In this document: positions 1 to 7,111 of the stretch, piece by piece
How the letters are laid out: each line of letters starts with the position of its first letter
Numbering within the stretch: the stretch's first letter is position 1
Assembly (NCBI GenBank): GCA_902834055.1
Contig: CADFHB010000020.1
Location: 1 to 10,234, forward strand
Length of the DNA stretch: 10,234 bases
Direction: 5' to 3'
Origin: Lactobacillaceae bacterium
GTDB taxonomy: Bacteria; Bacillota; Bacilli; Lactobacillales; Lactobacillaceae
Notes under the pieces: generated by a model
What the model was told of the DNA's origin: nothing
What the model saw: only the letters and a program-made list of their open reading frames with translations
The model's database searches: none
Translations under genes and position numbers: made by a program

Positions 1-1160
1 GTTGTTTCTGTTTGGGTTGCTGATGACGTGCTTTCACCCGCCTGCGTGCTCGCGTCTGCTTTTTCGGTCTCACTAGTCTGAGTGTCGGCATCTTGTCCCT
101 TGTCAGTGTCTGTCTGGGTAGAAGAGCTAATCCCCGAATCTTCAGTTTGAGTGCTGCCATCACTTTTCACGGTATCCGTTGTCTGACTGCCTTTTTCCTG
201 GCCAGTTTGGCTAGTGGCGGTTGATGAGTCCTTTGAGTCGACTTTTGAACCTTGTGCCGTCTCCTCCCCTTTTTCTTTACTACTATCCTTTTGGTCACTT
301 GTATTCTTACTGTACTGGACCTCAAATGTCGGTACGACCTGGTCGATTGCATTCTCTTCAACTTGCAAGTCCGGAACGCTTTTAACCGTCGACACATATC
401 CATCCACTTGCGGAACCGTTAGTTTCGGGAAAGATTGAATTATCCAGTGACCATTCTTAAAATCAGCCCGTGCAGACTGTTCAATGACCTTGTCACCAGC
501 CGGTAAGTGGAAAATAACTTTCCGGGTCAAGACCTTGCTAACTATTTTCCCCTGATTGTTTCCATCCTTCTTGATTGTCAGGTAGAAGGTAGAGTGCCCA
601 GTGTTTGGGAAGTACTGAATTTCTTTTGGCAGGTTTTTGATGAAGTAGTGGTATCCTGCTGGTGGGGTTGGCAATTTATAACGACCGAACTGATCAGAAT
701 GGACTGGAATTGTAAACGATGACTTATAGGGATTATCGACGTCATCCAGCACAAAATAACGAGTAGCCGGGGCCACCTTATCGATAAACGGTTGGTAATC
801 AATCGTTACATCTACCGACTTCGTCTTCGGTGTCATTTTCACGGGGTTCAATTGAAGTTCGGATGGTCGGTAACCCTTAAATTCCGGGGCCACGAATTCA
901 GGCCACATGTCGGGGTGCTTCGCATTTATCCGCTCAATATTAATAGTGGCAACCTGTTTGATGACCGTCTTTTCCTTGCTTAACGGATTGATAACCGTTA
1001 TTGTCCGAGTAACCATCCGCTCTGCGGGGGCTGTGGTTTTTCCAACCTGGGTGCTCTCCGCATTGCCAATTGTCTTGGCATCCACCGTCGTCACCGTTAT
1101 TGATACTAGGGCGAGTGTGGAAAAGAGTGCTAATGTTGTTTTGATATGTTTGCTTTTCAT
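1..1160 (-). CDS. Secreted Mub/MucBP-type surface protein, 3' end outside window
   Basis: This reading frame is open from ATG at 1158-1160 to the left edge, giving about 386 residues with no stop. An AGGAG site lies 8 bases upstream of the ATG. Residues 1-28 form a signal peptide: basic MKSKHIK, a hydrophobic core, and a likely cut after VDA. Two regions resemble the Mub B2-like repeats of lactobacillar mucus-binding proteins. The first, about residues 36-130, begins RTITVINP and ends VDVTIDYQPF. The second, about 215-300, begins LTRKVIFHLPAGDKVIEQ and ends TFEVQYSK. Between them is an unassigned stretch of about 80 residues. From about residue 300 the chain is a low-complexity Ser/Thr/Gln/Asp/Lys stalk with recurring STQT-like motifs, as in wall-spanning adhesins. 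The cell-wall anchor, probably LPXTG, would lie outside the window. A role in adhesion to mucus or host surfaces is inferred from the family only. Confidence 0.85.
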   Translation of the reverse strand, partial: MKSKHIKTTLALFSTLALVSITVTTVDAKTIGNAESTQVGKTTAPAERMVTRTITVINPLSKEKTVIKQVATINIERINAKHPDMWPEFVAPEFKGYRPSELQLNPVKMTPKTKSVDVTIDYQPFIDKVAPATRYFVLDDVDNPYKSSFTIPVHSDQFGRYKLPTPPAGYHYFIKNLPKEIQYFPNTGHSTFYLTIKKDGNNQGKIVSKVLTRKVIFHLPAGDKVIEQSARADFKNGHWIIQSFPKLTVPQVDGYVSTVKSVPDLQVEENAIDQVVPTFEVQYSKNTSDQKDSSKEKGEETAQGSKVDSKDSSTATSQTGQEKGSQTTDTVKSDGSTQTEDSGISSSTQTDTDKGQDADTQTSETEKADASTQAGESTSSATQTET

Positions 1161-1337
1161 GTATTTTTCTCCTCGCATTATTGGTCTCACTTAATAAATA
1201 CGAGGCTAAGTCATTTTGGCATCTAAGAATTTCAGGTAATTTGAAAAGCGACTAGTCAACGGTCAGAAGTGTACTAGGTGATTACCTAATTGTTTATTTC
1301 CGTGAATCATTTATCTTAGATGTTATAGGAGGAATAT
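1161..1337. promoter_or_regulatory. Divergent intergenic region with operator-like palindrome
   Basis: This AT-rich spacer must carry the promoters of the surface-protein gene (minus) and the transporter (plus). A palindrome TAGGT-GATT-ACCTA lies at 1275-1288, and a related half site AGGTAAT at 1234-1240. The palindrome abuts a weak plus-strand promoter candidate: TTGTTT at 1290-1295, then 16 bases, then TATCTT at 1312-1317. An operator for a repressor of the transporter gene is possible but unproven. I could not find a convincing promoter for the minus-strand gene, although a TTGACT occurs upstream of it. Confidence 0.3.
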
Positions 1338-2232
1338 ATGAATAATACAAAGTCTTTTTCTAAAGGTCAGTTGTGGGGTGTTAAGCTAAACCTGATTTCA
1401 CTCTTGTTCAGCAGCATTAGCCCCGTCCTGAATAAGTTCTCGCTAACAAGCCTCAGCCCGGTAATCGGTGGAATATTCACCAGTATTTTTGCGGCCGTAT
1501 TTGTCTTAATAACAATTGTTTTCCGGCGCCAGGCTCTTAGCTGGCGTTCCTTCGCCAATCCCTGGCTCTGGCTTCTCGAGGGAACGAACGCCGTGGGAAT
1601 TATTCTCCAGTACGTGGCATTATCCCTACTGAGCCCAATTACCGTTACACTGATTGCACGGATGTACCTGGTCTACTTTTTCGTGCTCTCCTACGTTTTT
1701 CTTCGTGAAAAGATTGAAGGACTAGACTATCTTGCCATCGTTTTGTGCATCATCGATTCTTTCTTGATTTCCAGTGATCGCCTACAGCTCAGTGATAACG
1801 GTTGGGGAATTATCTGTGCCTTTATCTACCCGTTGATGTATGCCGCAAATAATATCACCGCTAAGCACCTGGTTACGGATGCTCACGCAAACAGCGTCCT
1901 CTTTTATAACCATTCAACCTCAGCGATCCTATTACTTGTCTTTGCACTGGCGAGTGGGACGTCGTTTAAAGGAATTTCATCCTCAGCGGTAGCCTTTAAC
2001 TTTGGTGGGGGCCTTCTTTAATGGTTTCCTCTCCCTCCTTCTTTTCTACACAAGTTTAAAATTTATTTCTGCAGGAAAGGCAAACATTGTGCGCGCCATC
2101 GGACCGGTTATTGTAATCATCTACTCCGCATTCTTCTTCCCGGTTCAAGTAACCCCCTCGTTAATTTTGGGAGCCATCCTAGTACTCGCTGCCAGTGTCA
2201 TCGTCACCTTTACCAAAACAATTCACCGGTAA
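1338..2232 (+). pseudogene. EamA/DMT-family transporter, split by a frameshift
   Basis: This resembles a drug/metabolite transporter with two EamA halves, inner-membrane proteins that move small metabolites. A strong AGGAGG site precedes ATG at 1338. The first frame encodes about ten residues of soluble N-terminus, then hydrophobic segments, with FLREK near residue 121 closing one pair. The frame ends at TAA 2019-2021 just after a run of five G (2007-2011). The remainder continues in the +1 frame from about 2002 to TAA 2230-2232 and encodes typical last-helix EamA sequence: YTSLKFISAGKAN, then RAIGPVIVIIYSAFFFP, then a final helix. Removing one G joins the two parts into a protein of about 297 residues, the normal size for this family with ten helices. 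As written, the protein loses about three C-terminal helices and is probably inactive. A sequencing error in the G run is the main alternative. The substrate is unknown. Confidence 0.8.
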
Positions 2233-2262
2233 TTTACATGCACAACAAAAGGCATTCACTGC

Positions 2263-2448
2263 TTGCTCGATATTATGTCCGCTGACCTGGCACCGCTGCT
2301 TAATAAACAGCCCGTCTTGCGCATTAAGTTTGACCAGCTCATCGATCAGTATTTCCTGGTTGATGGCCAGGGCCACGAACATGTGATGGACAAGCCCCTC
2401 AAGGATATCAAGCAAAAGTACCAGTTTTACCGCACTCATTTTGAATAG
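2263..2448 (+). CDS. Small hypothetical protein, possibly a truncated remnant
   Basis: I do not recognise this protein of about 61 residues. It is hydrophilic and charged, with no signal peptide or membrane segment. Readable pieces are MSADLAPLLNKQPVLRIKFD and the basic/aromatic C-terminus KQKYQFYRTHFE. Codon choice looks coding and like the neighbours. The start is uncertain: TTG at 2263 has only a weak AAAGG about 10 bases upstream, and ATG at 2275 has no visible ribosome binding site. The frame is open back to the transporter stop codon at 2230, which is in the same frame, so this could be the 3' end of a gene that lost its beginning. Its stop at 2446-2448 overlaps the ribosome binding site of the next gene, which suggests co-transcription and coupled translation. 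Confidence 0.5.
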   Translation: MLDIMSADLAPLLNKQPVLRIKFDQLIDQYFLVDGQGHEHVMDKPLKDIKQKYQFYRTHFE

Positions 2449-2459
2449 GGAGGTTAATG

Positions 2460-2891
2460 ATGCATCCACAAATACGACCAGAAATGAAACTCGGCATGCG
2501 CGAATTCGAAAACACAATGTTCATGCTCCGCGTCCAACCAACCGCACTCAACATTGATAAATTTGCCCTCCAGGGGGATATGCTGCCTGAACAGATTGAT
2601 GATGTTGCCTGGGGCATGCCGGCCTACCTTTCCACGGACTTTAACATGTTCTTTGTCTTTGCACCAAACGTTGGTGGACGGTGGGCTATTTCTTGCTCCC
2701 AGGTGGAAATTAAGGACGGTAACCAAGTAACGGCGATGAGCGAAACCGTACCGACGGGGATGGGGCTCAACGCGGTCAACGAACTCAGTCCGAGCTCCGC
2801 AATTGAGTTGATTGCCTATCTGAAGACCCTCGAGGTCAATAAAATTGGCTACTTTGACGAACAGATTGCCAACCGCTTGGGGGAGAAGTGA
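2460..2891 (+). CDS. Hypothetical soluble protein, about 143 residues
   Basis: I do not recognise this protein. It has no signal peptide, no membrane helix and no obvious catalytic motif. It looks like a compact alpha/beta cytoplasmic protein: MHPQIRPEMKLGMREFE at the start, NMFFVFAPNVGGRWAISCSQ around residue 60-80, and an alpha-helical end with IELIAYLKTLEVNKIGYFDEQ. GGGAGG at 2448-2453 sits six bases before the ATG at 2460. A second ATG immediately before it (2457) is only three bases from that site, so I prefer 2460. The gene begins just after the stop of the small upstream ORF and ends at a strong hairpin terminator, so the two short ORFs probably form one transcript, perhaps together with the broken transporter. 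A large antisense ORF on the other strand is rejected as a shadow. Confidence 0.75.
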   Translation: MHPQIRPEMKLGMREFENTMFMLRVQPTALNIDKFALQGDMLPEQIDDVAWGMPAYLSTDFNMFFVFAPNVGGRWAISCSQVEIKDGNQVTAMSETVPTGMGLNAVNELSPSSAIELIAYLKTLEVNKIGYFDEQIANRLGEK

Positions 2892-2916
2892 GGGGCGTTT
2901 ACCAAATACCATATAC

Positions 2917-2960
2917 AAAAAATCAGGCAATGGTTCTTGTAAATCCATTGCCTGATTTTT
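2917..2960. terminator. Bidirectional rho-independent terminator
   Basis: A perfect stem pairs AAATCAGGCAATGG (ending 2933) with CCATTGCCTGATTT (from 2945). The loop is 11 bases, and there is an A run on the left and a T run on the right. It lies between the convergent ends of the 143-residue hypothetical gene and gatD and should stop transcripts from both sides. Confidence 0.9.
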
Positions 2961-2967
2961 ATTTTGC

Positions 2968-3672
2968 TTAGTAAGTTGCTTCAATTTTAACGTTCTTTTG
3001 GGCCGTTAAGTCCGCGTCTGGGTACTTATTTTTAAGTGCTGCCAGTAACATCTTCTTTGCCAATTCACCATTGCGGTCGAGGATGGTGTGCATGTTGGTG
3101 CAGAAGGTGTTCTTGTAAACAGCTCCTTCCGTATCGTCATCATGGTTATTACCGGTTCCCTCAACCACGGTCCCGAGGGCCTTTTCGCCTTCACCAAGGA
3201 AGGTCACGAGGTCGTGGTTTTCATGGCCGTGCATCTTGGTCCCCCACTGGGACTCAATCACCAACTCACCCTGGATTTGCTCGCCATCAGCTGGTAGTTC
3301 GCTATGGTGGGATAGTAGCCCGGCCCCAGCAATCTTTTTGTTATGCTGGTCAACATAAGATTGTCCAAGCAACTGGTAGCCCTCACCAACCGCTAGCAGA
3401 GGCTTACCACCTTCAATATAGCGGTGGAGCTCATCATGTTTACTGTCGATATCCTCCCGGGCGATGGACTGCTCAAACTTCTGGCCGGCGCCCAGGACAA
3501 TCAGGTCATAGTCGGCAGCTGAAAACCCATCTTCCACACTGACAACCCTACTCAATACATCGGTGTCCAAAAGCTGGCCATAGTACTTTAATGCCATGAT
3601 ATTACCCAGGTCACCATAGGTATTCAGCAGGTTACCATACAGGTGCGCTAGCTGTAATTGGTACTTTGCCAT
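2968..3672 (-). CDS. gatD: GatD-like glutamine amidotransferase subunit, catalytic Cys missing
   Basis: GatD is the glutaminase half of lipid II isoglutaminyl synthase; it supplies ammonia to MurT for amidation of D-Glu in peptidoglycan precursors at the inner face of the membrane. This 234-residue protein has family length and layout: HLYGNLLNTYGDLGNIMAL near the start, LIVLGAGQKFEQ at 58-69, HGHENHD at 148-154, and an EGTGNN...YKN block at 171-188. The family nucleophile Cys (Cys94 in S. aureus) should lie in a C-G-G-Y-Q type motif. Here residues 94-100 read AVGEGYQ, so Gly96 takes its place. His195 remains at the position of the catalytic His, but its usual T-Y-x-H-G-P surroundings read TNMHTI. 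The GGGQD motif has become GAGQK. The ATG overlaps the murT stop as TAATG, so translation is coupled. Family membership is clear from sequence and synteny, but glutaminase activity is doubtful. Confidence 0.88.
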   Translation of the reverse strand: MAKYQLQLAHLYGNLLNTYGDLGNIMALKYYGQLLDTDVLSRVVSVEDGFSAADYDLIVLGAGQKFEQSIAREDIDSKHDELHRYIEGGKPLLAVGEGYQLLGQSYVDQHNKKIAGAGLLSHHSELPADGEQIQGELVIESQWGTKMHGHENHDLVTFLGEGEKALGTVVEGTGNNHDDDTEGAVYKNTFCTNMHTILDRNGELAKKMLLAALKNKYPDADLTAQKNVKIEATY

Positions 3673-5009
3673 TATTCCATCCCCCCATCGATCAGCTTCT
3701 GTTCTGCCAGTGCCTTCCGGAGCTGCCGCATCGCGGTATAGCAGGTTACCACGTACATGCGCTTCGTTGGAATCTCCTTGATCCGGTCAATCACTTTTTC
3801 CGGGTTCGGTTCAACGTTTACATCCTTAAATCCACCAAACTTAAAGCGGGTCGCGGCATCCTTGTAATTTGCCGCACCGACTAGGTAGTACGGGATGTCA
3901 TGGTCCTTGAGGATTTCAAAGTTGCAGTCCCAAATCCAAGAAGTGTCTTCCCCGTCTGCCGGTAAGGCGGTAAGCAAGAAGGCAAAGGAAAACGGGTCCT
4001 TATCAGTTTTGATCATATCCAAGACGGTATCGACCCCGATTTGGTTCTTGACCATGATAATGACCATTTCCTTGTCACCAATTTTGACCTTTTCCTGGCG
4101 GCCAAAGATTTCGGGACTTTGGGCAAACGCGGTCTTAATGGCGCTGCTTTCCACCCCCATGAAGCGGGCCAGGGAGTACGCCGCCAGGGCATTATAAATG
4201 TTGTAGGCGCCTCCCACGGGAATCTTAAACTCGCTATCATCAAACTTAACCACTGAGTCCGCCGAAGTCATCCGCTCAACGGCAGTTACTTCATAGTCTA
4301 ATTGCGGACGCTTGTGGCCACAATTAGGGCAGAAGTAAGCACCCAGGCCACCATAGGTAATGAAGCCGTAGTGGATGATATGGTGGCATTTCGGACAAAC
4401 CACCCCATCGGTATTGGATGGTGCTTCTAAATCGCCCATTGGCTGGTCGTTAAACCCGTACCAAACGCGGGGGTTGGGCAGGTCAACGGAGTTAAAGATG
4501 GGGTCATCAGCGTTAGCAATAATGGTTGCTTGAGGTGCCATCCGCACCCCTTCGAGCATCCGGTCCCAGGTTGCGTATAGTTCACTGTACCGGTCAAGCT
4601 GGTCCCGGAAGAGGTTGGTGAAAACAAAGGCCTTGGGTTTAAAGTACTTTACAATGCGGACAATGTTAGCCTCATCGACCTCAAGGACGGCTAGCCCCTT
4701 CTTCTTGGGCTTAGGCGCCGTGACGAAGATGGTGGCGATCCCCCGTTTCATGTTGGACCCGGTTGGGTTATAAAGGACATCCGGGTACTTTTGCTTAAGG
4801 GCGTGGACGGCCAATGCAGTTGCCGTGGTTTTCCCGTTGGTTCCCCCGACAATTACGAAGTCATAGCGATCTTTGTAGTGGTAAAGAATGTCTGGATCAA
4901 GCTTAAGCGCAACGAGACCGGGCAGTGAACTTCCCCGGTTAAAGATTCCGTGTAGGATGGATTGGGAAAGGTGACCTACTCCAGCAGCAACTGAACTTCT
5001 GAGTGACAT
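3672..5009 (-). CDS. murT: MurT-like lipid II isoglutaminyl synthase, ligase subunit
   Basis: MurT is a Mur-ligase-family enzyme that uses ATP to activate the D-Glu carboxylate of lipid II and attach ammonia, forming D-isoglutamine with GatD. This protein has 445 residues, the usual length. Visible motifs are the P-loop GGTNGKTT (55-62), VLEVDEAN (108-115), TNLFRDQLDRYSE (131-143), a four-Cys zinc ribbon (Cys205, Cys208, Cys227, Cys230), and the C-terminal DUF1727 region with ADGEDTSWIWD (351-361). That last motif should hold the Asp that completes the GatD triad in S. aureus. Family motifs of the form KNPxG and LND..ADG read KNQIG (321-325) and LTALPADG here, so the second half has diverged along with its partner. 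AAGGA lies upstream of the ATG. A possible promoter is TAAAAT at 5033-5038 with TTATGA at 5055-5060. The pair forms a two-gene operon. Confidence 0.92.
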   Translation of the reverse strand: MSLRSSVAAGVGHLSQSILHGIFNRGSSLPGLVALKLDPDILYHYKDRYDFVIVGGTNGKTTATALAVHALKQKYPDVLYNPTGSNMKRGIATIFVTAPKPKKKGLAVLEVDEANIVRIVKYFKPKAFVFTNLFRDQLDRYSELYATWDRMLEGVRMAPQATIIANADDPIFNSVDLPNPRVWYGFNDQPMGDLEAPSNTDGVVCPKCHHIIHYGFITYGGLGAYFCPNCGHKRPQLDYEVTAVERMTSADSVVKFDDSEFKIPVGGAYNIYNALAAYSLARFMGVESSAIKTAFAQSPEIFGRQEKVKIGDKEMVIIMVKNQIGVDTVLDMIKTDKDPFSFAFLLTALPADGEDTSWIWDCNFEILKDHDIPYYLVGAANYKDAATRFKFGGFKDVNVEPNPEKVIDRIKEIPTKRMYVVTCYTAMRQLRKALAEQKLIDGGME

Positions 5010-5032
5010 GATGGATTCCTTTCTGCGTTTTA

Positions 5033-5060
5033 ATTTTACAATCTCTGCTTAACGTCATAA
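5033..5060 (-). promoter_or_regulatory. Possible murT-gatD promoter
   Basis: Read on the minus strand, TTATGA (5055-5060) and TAAAAT (5033-5038) are separated by 16 bases and lie just upstream of the murT ribosome binding site. The -35 match is poor. Its place between the dxs terminator and murT is the main support. Confidence 0.35.
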
Positions 5061-5103
5061 CCGTTAGGCATGGAGAAAGAAAAACTGAAAATTTATAAAT
5101 AAT

Positions 5104-5143
5104 AACGCGCCCCACTCGTTTTCTCAGACGGGTGGGGCGCGTT
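5104..5143 (-). terminator. Rho-independent terminator after the DXS-like gene
   Basis: A 15-bp GC-rich stem (5104-5118 with 5129-5143, core CGCGCCCCAC/GTGGGGCGCG, one G-T pair) encloses a 10-base loop. On the minus strand it is followed by a T-rich run. It lies 17 bases past the stop of the DXS-like gene and separates that transcript from murT-gatD. Confidence 0.88.
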
Positions 5144-5160
5144 TGTTCGATTATCAAATT

Positions 5161-6936
5161 TTACAAGGAGTGAATAACCTTTTCGATGTCATCAACGATT
5201 TGCTTAGGTGTCAGGTGGTACCATTCGTAGAGAACCTCTAACGGCACGTTATCGGCAAATTCACGTGGTGCACCAAAATTAAGAACCTTCATCGGTGTTG
5301 GTCCGTAGTAGCGGTCAATGGTCTCGCCAAAGCCCCCACTTAAGTTTCCATCCTCCAAAGTAACGACAACATCATGATTTTCTGATAGGTGGTGTAGGAC
5401 CTGCGGATCAATTCCGGTAAGTGACTTTGGATTGATCAGCGTCGCGTCGACGTTGATCTTCTTCTTGAGTTCTTCACAAACCTTCTTACCTAACTCCCAG
5501 AAGTCACCAACAGCCATGATGGCAACCTCACTCCCGTGGTGGGCAATGTCATACTTGATGTTGCTGTAGTCATCCTGCGTTGCTTCACCGTGAATCAGTG
5601 GCTTTTCTGGTTCCCGGATAACAACCGGCTGGTCAGTCTGCTTAATGGCCCACTTCAGCATTGAAAGCAACTCTTCGACGTTTGTCGGTGCCAGGTACTC
5701 AATGTTCGGCAGGTCACTAATCATCGAAATATCAAACGATCCCTGGTGGGTTGCGGATTCGGTGGCAATTGTTCCCCCACGAACAATCATCACTACTGGA
5801 GCATCATTCAGGGCCATGTCATGAATTAACTGGTCGTACGCCCGCTGCAGGAAGGTTGCATTCTGAAATACGACTGGCCGTGCACCGGCGATTGCCATCG
5901 CAACCGCCGAGCTGATGCAGTCCTGTTCAGCAATTCCCACGTCATAGTACCGGTCCGGGTGCTTAGCCTGGAATTTCTTCAAGTTAAAGGCACCGGGAAT
6001 GGCGGCGTTCATGGCCACGACCGGTTCACCAGCATCAATTTGCCGATCTAACTCGGCCAAAATGGCATCGCTATAGGATTCACCAGTAACGGGATGCTTA
6101 TCTTTACCCGTCTTGAGGTCGAATGGCATCCGCCAGTGGTAATTCATCTTTTCCTTGATTGCTGGTTCATAGCCCTTGCCCTTCAGCGTATTGACGTGAA
6201 GCACGATCGGGTGGTCAACATCTTTGATTTCCTTGAAAGCATCAATCATGGCCCGCAAATTATTACCATCCTTGACGTAACGGTAGTCCAGGCCCATGAA
6301 CTTAAAGATGTTATTCGGTGATGCCCCGTCGGTCTCCCGGAGCTCCTTCAAACCTTGGTATAACCCACCTTGGTTTTCGTCAATCGACATCTGATTATCA
6401 TTAACAACGATAATCAGGTTAGACTTAAGCTTAGCCGCGTTATTCAAGCCCTCAAAGGCGAGGCCCCCACTTAAGGAGCCATCCCCGATGACGGCAACAA
6501 CGTTATCTTTGGAATCCGGGTTCAAGAGGTCCCGTGCTTGGGCCATCCCCACGGCCAACGAGATGGAAGTGGAGGTGTGGCCAATCTCAAAGAAATCGTG
6601 GTTACTCTCGGCTGGTGATGTAAATCCGGAGATGTCCTTGTAGTGGTCAGGATTTAAGAAGGCCAGCTTCCTGCCCGTCAACATTTTATGGGCATAGCAT
6701 TGGTGGGAAACATCCCAGATGATTTTATCATGTGGAGAATTAAAAACATAGTGGTAAGCAAGCGTTAATTCCATTACCCCAAGGTTTGGACCAACGTGCC
6801 CACCGATTGCTGCATCACGCTCCAGAACCAGTTGGCGCATTTCACTCGCCAACCGCTTCAGTTCATCAAGCGTCATCCCTTTGATATCTTCCGGTTCATC
6901 TACTTCATTCAGTAAATAGTCTGGATGCCGATTCAT
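5161..6936 (-). CDS. dxs: 1-deoxy-D-xylulose-5-phosphate synthase-like TPP enzyme
   Basis: DXS joins pyruvate and glyceraldehyde 3-phosphate with thiamine diphosphate to give DXP, the precursor of MEP-pathway isoprenoids, thiamine and pyridoxal. The 591 residues show its domain order. In the N-terminal domain GGH (45-47) is followed by IIWDVSHQCYAHKMLTGR (72-89), GHTSTSIS (119-126) and the TPP motif GDGS (151-154) through VNDN (178-181). The pyrimidine domain has YDVGIAEQD (331-339) with the TPP-activating Glu337, TFLQRAYDQ (361-369) and THQGSFD (396-402). The C-terminal transketolase domain has LEDGNLSGGFGE (527-538). Several positions differ from canonical DXS: AEQH is AEQD, the DRAG loop before THQG is VRGG (385-388), and RYPRG is REPEK (441-445). 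No MEP gene is nearby, and lactobacilli usually make isoprenoids through mevalonate, so the true substrate may differ. AAAGGAG precedes the ATG. It appears monocistronic. Confidence 0.88.
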   Translation of the reverse strand: MNRHPDYLLNEVDEPEDIKGMTLDELKRLASEMRQLVLERDAAIGGHVGPNLGVMELTLAYHYVFNSPHDKIIWDVSHQCYAHKMLTGRKLAFLNPDHYKDISGFTSPAESNHDFFEIGHTSTSISLAVGMAQARDLLNPDSKDNVVAVIGDGSLSGGLAFEGLNNAAKLKSNLIIVVNDNQMSIDENQGGLYQGLKELRETDGASPNNIFKFMGLDYRYVKDGNNLRAMIDAFKEIKDVDHPIVLHVNTLKGKGYEPAIKEKMNYHWRMPFDLKTGKDKHPVTGESYSDAILAELDRQIDAGEPVVAMNAAIPGAFNLKKFQAKHPDRYYDVGIAEQDCISSAVAMAIAGARPVVFQNATFLQRAYDQLIHDMALNDAPVVMIVRGGTIATESATHQGSFDISMISDLPNIEYLAPTNVEELLSMLKWAIKQTDQPVVIREPEKPLIHGEATQDDYSNIKYDIAHHGSEVAIMAVGDFWELGKKVCEELKKKINVDATLINPKSLTGIDPQVLHHLSENHDVVVTLEDGNLSGGFGETIDRYYGPTPMKVLNFGAPREFADNVPLEVLYEWYHLTPKQIVDDIEKVIHSL

Positions 6937-7000
6937 TTATCGCCACTCCTTTTATGATTTTCGGTATAAACGATATTTTATGCTTCCTGCATTTCCTATT

Positions 7001-7009
7001 ATTTTATCA
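7001..7009 (-). promoter_or_regulatory. Extended -10 promoter of the DXS-like gene
   Basis: Read on the minus strand this is TGATAAAAT, an extended -10 element (TGn followed by TAAAAT) about 65 bases upstream of the dxs-like start. No good -35 hexamer lies at the usual distance, which fits an extended -10 promoter. Confidence 0.45.
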
Positions 7010-7045
7010 CTTTTCACAAGGGTGCGAAAATAGTGGGCCCCTAAA

Positions 7046-7074
7046 TTGACGAACAAGCTCGATTTAGATAACAT
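7046..7074 (+). promoter_or_regulatory. Promoter of the DUF2075-VTT operon
   Basis: TTGACG (7046-7051), a 17-base spacer and TAACAT (7069-7074) make a plausible sigma-A promoter about 40 bases upstream of the DUF2075 gene. It is back to back with the dxs-like promoter, so the two transcripts share a divergent control region of roughly 175 bases. Confidence 0.5.
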
Positions 7075-7111
7075 AATATAGGTAAAGATTTTTTGAAAAA
7101 AGGGACTTGGT

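Noticed and set aside
1..260. CRISPR-like or tandem DNA repeat in the Ser/Thr-rich stretch
   Set aside because: The repetition is at the amino-acid level within an open coding frame. The DNA units are not identical or evenly spaced.
907..1194. Plus-strand ORF with hydrophobic content opposite the surface-protein gene
   Set aside because: It is antisense to the signal peptide and first repeat of the minus-strand gene, whose hydrophobic codons read as hydrophobic in reverse. There is no good ribosome binding site.
2179..2517. Minus-strand ORF of 112 codons across the transporter end and small ORF
   Set aside because: It spans the ends and starts of plus-strand genes and has no ribosome binding site or recognisable domain.
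2454..2984. Long minus-strand ORF antisense to the 143-residue hypothetical gene
   Set aside because: It begins inside gatD, reads through the bidirectional terminator hairpin, lacks a ribosome binding site and has no recognisable sequence. The plus-strand gene has a strong site and terminator.
3036..3542. Plus-strand ORF of 168 codons opposite gatD
   Set aside because: Low-complexity composition rich in Arg, Gly, His and Ser, typical of a shadow frame. GatD on the minus strand has clear family motifs.
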